Below, piece by piece: positions 34,203 to 46,123 of a DNA stretch of 64,000 bases (its first letter is position 1; each line of letters starts with the position of its first letter). Below the pieces are notes generated by a model, which had not been told where the DNA came from, searched no databases, and worked only from the letters and a program-made list of their open reading frames with translations. Source of the DNA: Eutypella sp. D-1 (lineage: Eukaryota > Ascomycota > Sordariomycetes > Xylariales > Diatrypaceae); contig JAJTTP010000006.1 in assembly GCA_023313575.1 (NCBI GenBank), positions 1,178,001 to 1,242,000 of the forward strand, given 5' to 3'. The position numbers and the translations under genes are program-made.

Positions 34203-36606
34203 CTTGGACTTGCACGAGTTAGATCAACAAGAATTAAGAATCAGTGAAGTCTCCGCTGCTTGTGGATGACTTATGCTTCAAGCTATTTGTACTCGTGTCA
34301 AATGATCAAACGCCATCAAGAATGCCATCGAAAACGCCATCGGGAGAACTCATGCGGGGCATGTAGATTGCCATGAAAACCCTCCGGCTCCGGCTCCGAA
34401 AGCCCTGGCTCCAGCTCCGACCCTGGCTTCCAGTGGTTACTGTTGCGGCGCCTGGGAGCGTGTGGATTGCCTTTTCACCAGCCATTCGGGTTTCATCATG
34501 TCACACCGCAGAAGGCTCCAGATCCCCAATTTATTGATTGGAGAATTTACGGGCTTACACCGAGTGCGTTCGGACCCCTGTCCCTCGGCGGGTGCCAGTG
34601 GGGTAAACATCCGGTCAACTTTCCGGTCAACCTTCCGGCTCCTATTGACCAATTAGCGTTCAACCCATGAAGAGATTGATCCTTATGAGGTAGTTACAGG
34701 TGGACGATTTTCATTGTTCAAATGTAACCTTAGGTAACTTTTCTAGGCAGACTCGCTACCTACGCAGTGCTTAGCCGTCAAACCCGGCCCTACCAAATTC
34801 TATCTTTGCTTTCAGTCGGGACATAACTTTCGATGCTTCCGTCTTGGCAGATTAACCTGAGTGATGAATCAGTAGCCTCTTGGTGGGGCTGCCTGGTATG
34901 GGTCTGGGTGTTAGCCTCCAGAGGACTCTCTCCGATCGAATCCTGACTGATTGTACACTTAAGTACGGAGTAGATAAGCTTACTCATATTAACGTTATTG
35001 GCGATCGATATGATAAAATAAAGGTATCTGTTGATGATTCTATTTAACAATAATTTTTTTTTTCGATCGAGCCGCAGGAATGCCAACAGTGCACCACTGA
35101 AAGTGCTACGGGAGTGCAGATATAGTTGATTTCCTGCTCCACTTGGGGTTTGTATGGATGATGGAGATCTTGAAACTAGAGAAGTCATGCCTGCATACTT
35201 AAGTACATTGTTAACCATAACCGAGTGTTCCTCATTTAGGCCTAGTAACGACGACCTTCTGCGATTCACACATCGCGATCTATGTATACTGGTATAATAA
35301 GCAGCTCATTGATGAGCTTGGTGTGCGAGCTTGGGATCTCCGAAGGCCCTAAACCTCCACCATCTGATTCTTCATACGGTGCTCAAACCTCTTCGACACC
35401 CTCGGATTTCTCTTGCGTAGCTTCTAATTTTCGGGATTACAAACATGATGCCGTCCGATGCCTCCTCCCTCCCACGTTGCACCCCGCATTGCCACGCAGC
35501 AGCGCTCTGGATAACGCCTGTGGATCAGGATGAGTCGGCTCTAGCTGATGTGCTGTTTTCTTAGCTGTGGTTAAGAATCTACGAATGTGACAGTTCTCAT
35601 GTCGATAGGCAGTCGCGTATGCTGTCGCTACCCAGGTAATTGTTGGTCTCATTCGTACACCCATTTATACTTCTACTGTGATACGGCTATTGACAGCAAG
35701 TTAATGGGCGTTCTTATTAGCTTATGTAACCCGTCAGCTCTGACAGCACACCTTGTACGCCGAAGGTGGTAGGAAACTTTGCATGAGGGCAATGAAATGA
35801 GCTCCTTGTTCCAGCTGAAGCTGAAATACGCGGAATGGAGCCGAGATTCTTTCCAATTGGTGGAATGGGGTTAGGCTCGGGGCAAGATGCTCATGGGCCT
35901 CGGCAAGCCTGGTCGAGCTTGTAAACCCCGGCTTGTCGTAAAATCGCGGGATACAAGGGAAAAGGGTGATGTTTTCGCGTTCTGTAAATTGAATATGAGC
36001 TATCCAGCTAGATTCACTAACCCAAAGACACGAGCTCGAAGAGGAACGGGTTACTATGTGGCCTTGCGAGTTCATCCTGTAGGATCCGAATTTCGCTGTA
36101 GGCCATGTCTATGGTTCGTACTTAGCTAGACTTGGCAACTATTTTATGACCTCATTCCTCTTGTAATCGTTGGGGTATCGTCGCTTTTTACGATATGGGT
36201 ATTTCACTGCACGTCTAGGGTGCCAGGCACCCAATAGCCTGTTCTTAAGTGCTACTCTGTTGGCCGATTGTGGGGATATGTTAATATTGCTAGTTATATT
36301 GGGAAGGTTGGTAGGATCTAGTGTTCCCCATTTTGCGGGGAGGATTTCTACATTCTGGGTGGGAGGAATCCCGAACTTGGAATGAATCCTACGTTCCTAG
36401 CGACTAAAGCAGGGTGGAATTAGTATGATACTGGGGCGGAATTGGCTGGTGTTTTCAGTAATGCAGGCCGTGACCGCGTGTGCATTCACATTTCGCAACT
36501 ACAAATAATGGAACCCTTCCCGCCAGTCAATTGATCGCCATGATTTCTCCCCTACTACGACGTTCTACGGGAAAACACGTCGTGAGCAAAAGGGGTTCCC
36601 GCAAAA
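34203..36606. other. gene-free stretch, amidase to secreted protein
   Basis: Contains a short GC-rich island with GGCTCC-type repeats (34,385-34,428) and a 12-base tandem unit (34,611-34,638). A 159-codon minus frame (34,790-35,269) has no family resemblance or coding bias. TACTTAAGTA-like palindromes occur at 34,965 and 35,195. Confidence 0.5.
34611..34638. repeat. 12-base tandem repeat, two and a third copies
   Basis: CCGGTCAACTTT is followed by CCGGTCAACCTT and CCGG. It sits at the right end of a GC-rich island unlike its flanks. Confidence 0.75.
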
Positions 36607-38536
36607 ATGCGTCGCTCTTTGACTAGGTCCTTGTTGGGGCTTACCACACTGACTGGTGGCACACGCGCAGTGAACCAGTCTGCTAGCATGTCTTCCGGCG
36701 CGGCGGAGATGTTCACCCACTCCATGAATTGGCTGGATCTGTACTACGACCCCTCGGTGGGATATCTTCACAATGTTGCCAGCCAGGATGCTCTCAGGTA
36801 CGAGACAAGAAGCTCGGCGTGGTATGCCCTCGGGCTCTTCGCCCGCAATAAGGGGGATGATGCTGCCGAGGCGGAGAAGATCATCAAAGCCATCATCAGC
36901 GGCCAGTTTAAGGACCCTTCCGAAGAATGGTGAGTTCAAATTTATCTATGATATGTATCAGACTTAGCCTAATGCGATGTTAAAGGTACGGGGATTACAC
37001 AAAGCATCCTTTTGAGCCGTATGTCGGCTCTGATAAGTATGATGCTGTAAGATATGACTCTTGGGACCCTAATTGGCGTGGATTTATCGGCACAACATTC
37101 GTTTTGGCCCTCGAGGAGTACTCTGATCTCATAAATGAGGACACTCAAGGACTCATGATGGAGTCGCTCTACAACTGTAGTGTTGGCGATTCCTACCGCT
37201 TTGGCAGTCGTGAGCCGGGAGGAGATAATCTTTGGCCCGCCTATAGCAACCCCGTATGTCCTTGTCATACCGGCCTTATCTTGCGTCTCAATTAAAAATG
37301 AAGACCGAGATACCTCTAAGTTGTGAAATCATATGCTAATTGAAGGAGCGAAATAGGCCATTATGCGCGCTTTTGTTTCTGGCTGGACGGGGCGTAAGGT
37401 GGAGGATTCAAATATGACTAAGGCTGGGGAGGACTATGCCCAAGAGATCCTCGACCTTTTCGACAAGTTCGACACGCTTTCCGAATTCAATTCAGGCACC
37501 TACACTGGTGTCTCGCTTTTTGGTCTGCACTTGTGGGCTAAGTATCTGCCCTCGGACTCTGTCATGACCAAGAACGGCCCGCGTATGATCAAGGAGACGT
37601 GGAAGATCGTGTCAAAGCTTTGGCATCCTGGGTTCAGAAACATGGCTGGCCCTTGGGATCGTACATACGGCTACGATATGAACCGCTACGTCAGCCTCAT
37701 GGCCCTGTGGTTCTGGCCCCTAATTGGCCGGGAGAAGACTGGATTACATGCCAACGTAAGTTATACATCCTGACATCTCAAGCCATACCTTCCCCTCACC
37801 TAGCGTGGCGCTAACAAGCTCTGCCGAAAGCCCCAAATCATGTCTCATAACGGCGACTATGCATGGGCCCCTGTGCTAGCCGCTATCGTGGATGAGCATA
37901 AGCAATATATTCCGGAAGACGTTTTGAGCAGTCTGAGCGAATTCTCTGGGCCGCAAAAAGTCGAAACTTCAGCATACTATCCTCCCTACGATAACGTCCC
38001 TCGCAACTTCACGACTTGGATGATGGAAAATTTGACGATTGGCGCCCAGTCGCACGACCAGATTGGTGTCGGGGGCGCCACTGGCTCGTCACAGTTCAAC
38101 CCGGCCGTGGTTCACTGGGACACCGGAGACGAGATCTCCTTCATCTCTGTGAGTTTTGTCAATTCAGTGCAAGAATGGGAACAGTCGCGAATACTAACAC
38201 ATAACACAGCTCTGGCCTACTGAGAAGTCTATGAGAGCCAAGGTTTACCAGGACAGGCTTGAGCTCTCATACCCCAAGGGCAATGCCGACTCGGTCTTCC
38301 AGTTCATTGTAGGAACCCAAAAGAGCAACAAAAATTTCAAAAGCTGGGAGGATTTGAAGGGCCTTAAGGTCACCGTCTCTGGCAGCGTTGACAAAGAACC
38401 CCAGCTTACGTTTGGTGGAGCGTACGGAGGCAAAGAAGGGAAAATTAACGATTTTGAGAACTGGAGGTTCACTTATAAGATGCCTAGTGGATTCAGTGGT
38501 GTGCCCGAGATCACTCTCAATTTTGAGATCGTCTAG
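36607..38536 (+). CDS. secreted protein of unknown function, five exons
   Basis: Exons 36607-36929, 36986-37253, 37357-37755, 37831-38148 and 38210-38536; 1635 bases, 544 residues, every phase consistent. The N terminus MRRSLTRSLLGLTTLTGGTRA looks like a signal peptide. The body is helical and rich in Trp/Tyr: YDPSVGYLHN, ETRSSAWYALGLFARNKGD, HPFEPYVGSDKYDAVRYDSW, FVLALEEYSDL, FGLHLWAKYLP, MSHNGDYAWAPVLAAI. This spacing of aromatic helices suggests an alpha-helical toroid as in several polysaccharide lyases and hydrolases, followed from about residue 435 by a beta-rich tail (KVYQDRLELSYPKG to EITLNFEIV). I do not recognise a named family and see no certain catalytic residues. Potential N-glycosylation sites (NQS, NCS, NMT, NFT, NLT) fit secretion. 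Fairly sure it is a real, intact gene; enzyme class is inference. Confidence 0.75.
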
Positions 38537-41500
38537 TGTATACGCTTAAGAAAACAGACGCATTAACTTTCCTGGGTAGTATGGACGCAGAGGATATGAA
38601 GTTATCAAAATAGACCCTATAGATGCATTACTTCCACCTAGGTACGACGATGAGACACATACTACGCCTCCCTGTAAATATGCTGTATAATTATAGTCTT
38701 ATGCAGGAACGTTGCTGTCATGGTAGCCTAGATCAGGGGTTGAATTTTGAACAAGCCCCAAGAACATAGTACGATATAATTCATCTTACGGCTGATACCG
38801 ATATGGTATAGTCTCTTCAAAAGGTAAATGTGGAAAATGAATGAGGATAGCTCATCCCCCGGGAAACTTCTTTACTTGCTTTTCTTTCACAATATAAAGT
38901 ACCTGGGTACTTCCGTACTTCGCTAGCTTAAGTAATAGTTGCCCCTTTTCTGGTAGCCCCACTATAGGGGCTGAAGGGCTCCACTAGAAGCATGCCCAGC
39001 AGCAGATACCTTCAAAGCATGCAAGTTAACATTGTCATATTACTGAATAGTATAAAAGGGTCCACTAAGCTCTTAAGTCTTCAAATTTACCATAGCTGAT
39101 AAAGTGACGTCTGCCCCCAAGCCCTGAACAAAGCGATGCCACGGCAGGGCAAATTGCTTCTTCATCTTTAGGTGCGCATCTCTGTCAAGTTATATCCACC
39201 CGTACCATGGTGTGCAGTTGTTTGATACCTAATCGATATTGTATACTCCCGCGATGACGATTGGGACGCTTTTACAAGACCCAAGAAACTCCCGTGATGC
39301 CCCCTAGAAGAATATCAAGTGCGTGTCCAAGATTCTAGAAAGAACATCTCTGGAAGGCTCCTGCCCTTACAGATGTTCTTCACTCCATCACCTCTAATGG
39401 ATAATTTTAGGTTGATCGACAGGAATATCTGCCGGGATATGCACGTAGCAGGCACGGAGATAATATGCATTCCGTGCCGGGATCGAATTACATCATTATT
39501 CCAAATCCTAAATCAACTTTGACGGGTACATTCGGAAGACACTGGGACCGGGTAGCAAGTTATGCCCAGGAGGTGGTGATCAATAGAAGACACAGCTAGT
39601 AACTTAGACGAATGACTAAAAGAGATCATAATTAAGGCTTTATGAAGTAGGAGAGGCAAATGGATTCATGATAAAATGAAAGTTTCCAGTTTAGGTTGCG
39701 TTTCGCAAGTTTTGTACATTTTTGCGGGCACTTACTCTTCTCGCCACTCAGCGAAACGAATGGGTTCAAGGCGCATTTTCAAATTGATTAGTACAACTTA
39801 CCATTGTATGAGGATCTTTATTATTTACCAGCTCTCGAATGTTCCATTATCAAAATCGCAACCAAGCTCCACTATCGGGTTCAGATCTGGCTCGGTTGGA
39901 ATGTTGCGTGCGTATTAATGCCATCGGGTCAGAGATCACCCATTATACCACCATTTCACCTCGTCGTCGATCATGCCGCCTTTTTTAAAGCTCGGTTCAG
40001 GGGCGTTAGGAATTATTCTATCAAGGACAGTTACTGGGAAGAGTAAAGCTAACTATGCTATTACCCTAGTTATATTATATCACGTTAGGGGAAGTTTCAT
40101 GTGATCCTTGTCCTCTTGTGCACCTTTGAAGAGTTACTGGACCTTTAACTTATCAGCATCAAGTACATTTTGCAACACTAAGGACTAAACTGCCGCGTAT
40201 CATCCGCGGACCTGACAGGTTTAAGAAATGTGTGCTACATGATTTAGTTCTTGGAGTTTAGCAATTTATGTGGAGGCAGCAAACACCACAAGTAATAACT
40301 CGTTTATAATTCCCTGGTATAACAATGCATTATTAAGTTCATCCTGTAAACGGTGGTTAGAAACCATCCTACCTCCTCGTGTATGTTTTATAAAGCGCTC
40401 GGATCACTTAGGATAAGACCAAGACAAAGTCGCTTTGGTTCTCATGTAGCATGAAAGATGACCTATAAGGCGCAGGCCCTTGTCCCACAATCATAACTCA
40501 AGATAAAGATCTATGGCAGGTAACTTAAAACGGCGGTAGCTGTAATTACTTATTGTTTCCCGTTTTATCAAGGCATCTTCAGCGCTCCCCTTGATCTTTC
40601 ATGTGAGGAGAGATAGTCACACGCCCGTAGAGTGGGCTATCTAGAGCCAGGTCTAAATATAGGGGGGCGAAGCCCCCCTATATTCATACGGGCCAAGCGG
40701 TTATGATCTACTATATCTAGGCCTTAATATATGATTCTGGCGAGTCTCCGTCGTATTCGCGGGCACCTGTCACTCTGGTATTATAACCTCTGACATTCCA
40801 GTCAGTAGTCTCTCCTATTTTCCTCGCCTTTGAAGGGTTAAAGTATACATAACATTATGTAACAAGACAATTGACATGTTTCGACATAACAAAGTAGAGG
40901 TGTGAATTAATAAAGCACGGGGAGAGAACGGATCCGAACCTAGTCAATAATCAGACTCCACCAGCGTGGAGAGCAGCCGAAAGGAAGCCCACTTCACATG
41001 CTACCCCAGACTCACTAGCATCTGCACCTCTTTTGAAGCCCCATTTAATGCTTGAAAAACGGGTTGGTCTCCATAAAGCGCTCGGTCACCCTATTAGTAT
41101 AGAAGGTGGATAGACATAGAATCCATACAGCTTTGGCAGCTAGCAATCCTTGAAGTGCCCACCGAGCCGAATATCAACGTTGTCATTTTTTAACCGAGGT
41201 TATGAAAGTCATAACGTGATGAGCAATGAATACTAGCGGTCAATAGTACTACACCACCTTTTGGAACTAGACATTTTCAACCAGAATGGGCGGGCTTTAG
41301 GCGCAGACATAAAGAGCTTGGGTCTGTTGCTTGTGGTAGAGGCATTTTGTCTTAATGATGTCTTGGTACTGAGGCTGTGCACTCAGCCACTTGGTTCGCA
41401 GTACCGTTTTTTAAGTATTGTACCAAGTCCTTATCTTCGATACGGCGTGGTGCTCCTAGCTGCCCGTTAATCGCGTGAACCAATTAAGAGAGTAGGTGTA

Positions 41501-43515
41501 GCATGAATCTTCTGCGGTCAGGATCCCAACCGGGCGGCCAGGCCAGGTTAAGAGCATCGGTGTCAAGACCGATATGTGCAGTCGTTATGGCAGATGCTAG
41601 GGTCGAGTTCGGGTTCGAGATCGCTGATCACGAAACACTTACCGAAACTATAACCTCTTGGTGCCAAGCACGGGAGAGGTTCCTTTAAGTGCTGACAAAC
41701 GCGTTTTGGTGAGATGGAGCCGTAGTCGTCTAAAATACAGAAATCCTTAATCCATATTAGCACCACGATGAATTCCTGCCGGCCCGATCCTAAGTTGACG
41801 CTCCTAACTATATGATCCTTTGCATATACAGTATATCAAGAATACAGAGTAGACCCGCACGAGTTGTAATTCGCTTTATCAGTGAGGGTGCATGTATCCA
41901 ATAAGAAACAGAAGACTACAGGCATAAAACAAAGTGATTCTAACTTCTTCTAGTTTCCTATTGGATAATCTTGGCAGCTTAGTGGGTAGTACGGAACGGG
42001 GACACCATGAACTTGTAGAGTTGTATTGATGTTACTTGGTGGGGGAAAGAATGATAGATATGCGGTTCTATAGAGGCGATGTCAGCCTTATGGTCCTATA
42101 AGAGAAGCTTTATTAACGGTCGAAACCGATAGATAGTTCTCATTGCGGACCCCTTGTATGTGGTATGGTCATATTCCACACGGGGCTCGGGGGTTACGAA
42201 GTGAGCTCAGTCGGCTCTCTTCAACCGCCCGAGCGATGTTCAAAGGACCATAGTAGCATAGCATCAAACTATACCAGTAATGCTACAGCACAGAACATCA
42301 CATTCGTGATGGGTTTGTCACCCAGCTGTACAAGTGTGACACAAGTAATACGCCCATATTTCTTGATTCGGAGCCGACCCTTACTCATTTGCGAAGTTTA
42401 GGAGGTGGTGGAATTGCATTGGATGGAATTTATCACTCTGGAGTATATAATTACATATACAACCCCACCCCCCAAAAAGCATTCATTACTTAGCTGTCTG
42501 GCTGTACATAGGCTGGCGTACAGGCGGTTGTGAAGTGTACCGGAATGCTATGTACTACTACTTGGCTTAATATTTTGTTGAATAAGCGTAGCATACGGGA
42601 CATTCCGAATCCAGGCGGTTAGGCCTGTCTGTCAATTGTAATAGTACGCCCTGTACGTGAATTCGGTGGGTGCGCGAATTAGTCCTTTTCAACCCTGCTG
42701 CACAGACCGTTAGCTAGTAATGAACCATGCAGATATTTTTCTCCAACGGCCGGATCAACGACTTAGCCGTTTGAAGCCTAATGCAAGGCTACATCGTATG
42801 GCAGGGGACACGAATTATGCTGCTCCTACTAATAGTTGTTAAAGCGCTGCTTCGAACGATTGCATACCAGGGTTGTTCTCATCTAAAGATTGAATATTCG
42901 AGTCGCGCCGGTTGAGTGAAGCCAGTAGTTAGTGAATAATACTACTAGGGTATGAGTATCATTGACGATTAACCTCGATACCTATCGGCACGTCAAATGA
43001 TGATTTGCACGTTACCTGGGTTCCGGAAACAACATCCTGGAACATCTCCCTATTGACTTAGCAGCAAAATGCCCCGATTGGCGTATTTACAAGCACGACA
43101 GGGGTACATTGTAGGGATGCCAACTAGGGTGTCAAGCTATCCAGCAGGATTGTTGCCTATTAGTGTACTTGGTATCGATCACGAGTAGCAGATGATATGC
43201 GCTTTGGCGTTTTAGGAACTATTAGTGCTACAGACGCCCCGAAATATGGCTGTTCTCAAAATTCTGGCAGATGCTTCTTTTAATATCGAAATATCGCAGG
43301 GTTTAGATGGTTTCGGCCTCAGTGACGACAGGGAACATCATACTTTGATGCTATGGCTGCATGGTTTCCTTGCAGAGCCTCCTTTTCTGCTAGCTAAGCA
43401 TAACAACGTCTGGTTGTATAAGGACAGTTCAACGCCTGGAAGAAGAGATGCTCCATCTGCCGAACTTGCTTCTGCCCATCGCCCGGTCACCTACTCGTTA
43501 AAGCGATAGATATTT
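38537..43515. other. five-kilobase gene desert
   Basis: No frame above 80 codons looks coding apart from a 94-codon plus frame at 43,225-43,509 of no known family. It holds the GAA-capped hairpin at 40,656-40,684 and two related 18-base words, ATAAAGCGCTCGG(A)TCAC, near 40,390 and 41,074. No transposase, reverse transcriptase or terminal repeats were recognised. Confidence 0.55.
40656..40684. repeat. perfect 13-bp hairpin with GAA loop
   Basis: AATATAGGGGGGC, then GAA, then its exact reverse complement. The stem has seven consecutive G/C pairs (six G plus one C on the left arm) next to the three-base loop. It lies alone in gene-free DNA. Confidence 0.9.
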
Positions 43516-44908
43516 ATGATGGAATACAACCTCACTGCGGAACTCTTCTCGGAGCTTGCTATTGGCATTCTGATTTTTGCAGTACGGTTTTATGCGCGGT
43601 GGAAATATTCTGGTTTACGCGATTTCGGTCTCGACGACGTTTTTGCTGGGTTTGCAGTTGTGGGTGACCACTGGACGCCTAGTCTAGTGAATTCCGGTAT
43701 TAACTACGCATTAGGTATTTTGGATTCTAGAATCCACCTTCCTTTACACTTGTGGTAGGTGCCCGAACTACCGCGTATAGATCGTATCGATAGGTGATAC
43801 TGATATACGCTCCTAAGGCTACTTCGGCAACAATATCAACCTGACCACACAAACGGCACTCGAGATCCCTGACAGCGAAGTGCCTCGTATTGTGAAAGGT
43901 TCTAAACATGCTTTCGCGGCTTGGGTCTTCTATATTCTTGGTATCTGGACCCTGAAAGGTGTCCTTTTATTACTTTACAATAAGCTCACGTTCGTTAGCA
44001 TTCCCACCGAGACGTTATTCGAAAGTTTGGTCATTAACATTAGGAGTAGGATGGGACTTTGGCAACAAAAGCTGGCAAAGATCATGATGGGATTCTCCGT
44101 GGCAACATTCCTAGCCAGTCTTCTCTGGCATATCTTCTCATGTTACCCGGTGCATAGGGCATGGCAAGTTAAGCCATGGCCTGGAGGTAATCCTTCCATT
44201 CTGTTGACTTCGATATGCCAATTCTAACCATTTACCTGCCGTGCAGAGGAATGCACTCTACGAAAAGGAAACTACATCTTAATATGTATTCTAGACGTAG
44301 CGTAAGCTCTCCTTCCCATACCCCATTCTTTGCCAGTGTATGCTGATAGAATTATCTATAGAACCGACTTAGGAATGATGGCGGTCCCTTTACCTATGCT
44401 TTTCCAAACGAATCTTCCTCTAGGACGAAAGCTTATACTCGGGGTGCTTTTCTCTTCCGGGACCTTCGTCATTATCTGTGCAATTCTCCGAGCGTACTAC
44501 TCCCTCCGCAATATCGATTCCCTCCCTGTCGCACTTGGATGGGCCTCTCGAGAGCTCCTCGTCGCTTCCATAGTTGTCTGCTCGCCAACCATCAAACCTT
44601 TAGTCAGCCAAGCAAAGAGAGTAATCACTGATAAGTCGCGGAGTGGAAGTTGGAGGAGCCACGCCGGATCTCAACTCACTGACAATAACACGAATCGCGA
44701 CCCCGAGAGCGCCGCAAACCTCAATTTTGGAAATCAAAAACGTGGGACGGCGTACAAAATGAGTGTGATGGGTCGATCTCACCCTCAGAGTGAAAGCCAG
44801 GATCATATCAACAGAATACACGAGACGGATAGCAATAGCACGAATAGTAACGGGGTAGCTGGAAGCGGTATTCTCGTTAAGACTGAGTTTAGGATATCTA
44901 GACAATAG
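43516..44908 (+). CDS. rhodopsin-like / PTH11-type membrane protein, possibly decayed
   Basis: Multi-spanning membrane protein of the fungal rhodopsin-domain (SAT4/PTH11-like) family, often near metabolite clusters and suspected in surface sensing. Proposed exons: 43516-43663, 43818-43989, 44044-44186, 44247-44301, 44362-44908; these phases close. Family marks: RFYARWKYSG and LDDVFAGFAV in exon 1; GSKHAFAAWVFYILGIWTLKG; ECTLRKGNYI; TDLGMMAVPLPMLFQTNLPLGRK; WASRELLVASIVV with CSPTIKPL; hydrophilic Ser/Asn-rich tail. The problem is between exons 1 and 2: the only in-phase join skips most of the second membrane segment, while the unspliced frame there reads unlike a helix and stops at 43,756. 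So either my first donor is wrong or the gene has decayed. Confidence 0.65.
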
Positions 44909-46123
44909 AAAAGGAGAGCACATGGGTCGCGTTATTGACCGAGCTTCTTGAATAAGCCACTAAATATTTCAATTTAGCATGGGTATCTGTATTTTATGTG
45001 CAAGAGATCGAATACTACGGGTAATGCGAAAATACATAACCCACCACTGATGACGTCGGCTTACAGTGGTTACGAAACGGAACTCAAGCCAAATTGAGCA
45101 AACAAAATACCCTACAATGACGCAAACAGGATACCAATGAGGATTCCATTATGATTCTCAAATTGATATGATAGACACATTGTATTCTCGCGGTACGTGG
45201 TGATACTACTAAATTCAGGCTTGAGAGGTTGTCAAAAGTGGAGAGATTGTCTTATTCAGTACAGAGTAAACGCCTTAGAACGTGCCTCTTAGCAGATATC
45301 CATACCTGCATCAAGTTGAAAGACTAAATTAGTGGCAGTGCTCCTTTCACGCTATACTGTCCCTTGTTCCTTGACTCTGCATCCTGGAAGCAACATTGCC
45401 GAAGGTAGACTGGCAGACTAGCAGACTAGCAGACCCCTTACCCCCTAGCTGCGGGAGTGATTAGTCCGTATGCGTATGCTCTACTTAATCCTTAACTTGC
45501 CTTGGCGGTCCTGACAAGAAACCGGACGGGTCTCAAAGACCTTCACCCATGGCCCGTCCGGTTTTTTGCCAGGTCGTACAGCTTGCTCGCTACACTTTTA
45601 TGTCTTATTATCATATGGATACTCTATCCACGATTAGCGCAACCAGAACCCACGGGCCCTATGTAGTCAGGTAGTATAGCGTTAATCGGGCTGTTGGTGG
45701 TCGTGCGTGTCCCGCAGTGGAGCTCGCCACTATGCCTTACATAGTAGAACAGGCATGACATTGCGTGGAGAGAGGAATAACATGCAGGCTGTATTGCCTC
45801 GTAACCCTCTAGGATATATGCAAATAATCCCTCTCCTGTCCTCTAATACGCTCTTGAGACGCAATTAGTCTCCAATCGCACGGGCCATCGAAGAAGATCG
45901 TTCTCCTTGCCTTCTCCATGAGAATGAGGGGTGGTTGAAAATCACGTAAGATCGACGATCCTGACCTGGAACATTCCGAAGTTGCCATGTCGCTTCCTAT
46001 ATGAATCCGTGTGATGTGCTTCTTCTCTTCGTGCTTTTTCTCAGCTAGTAAAATCGAACTTCACAATCTACTTGGAGACTCGTATACATCTAGACAAACC
46101 GATTGGTATAACCAAAAGACGAT
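44909..46123. other. intergenic, upstream of O-methyltransferase
   Basis: Holds three near-tandem copies of the unit GACTAGCA (about 45,410-45,433) and the inverted repeat at 45,519-45,564. No coding frame. Confidence 0.55.
45519..45564. repeat. 12-bp inverted repeat followed by T run
   Basis: AAACCGGACGGG, a 22-base spacer, then CCCGTCCGGTTT running into TTT. On the plus strand this has the form of a GC stem followed by a U-tract. Confidence 0.85.

Noticed and set aside
34790..35269. 159-codon minus frame in the amidase/secreted-protein gap
   Set aside because: No coding bias, no recognisable domain, no splice partners.
41600..41630. GGGTTCGAGATCG resembling a tRNA B box
   Set aside because: Mismatch to the consensus and no A box or acceptor stem upstream.
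43225..43509. 94-codon plus frame just before the rhodopsin-like gene
   Set aside because: Not a missing first exon: it ends in a stop before the family N terminus and resembles no known domain.
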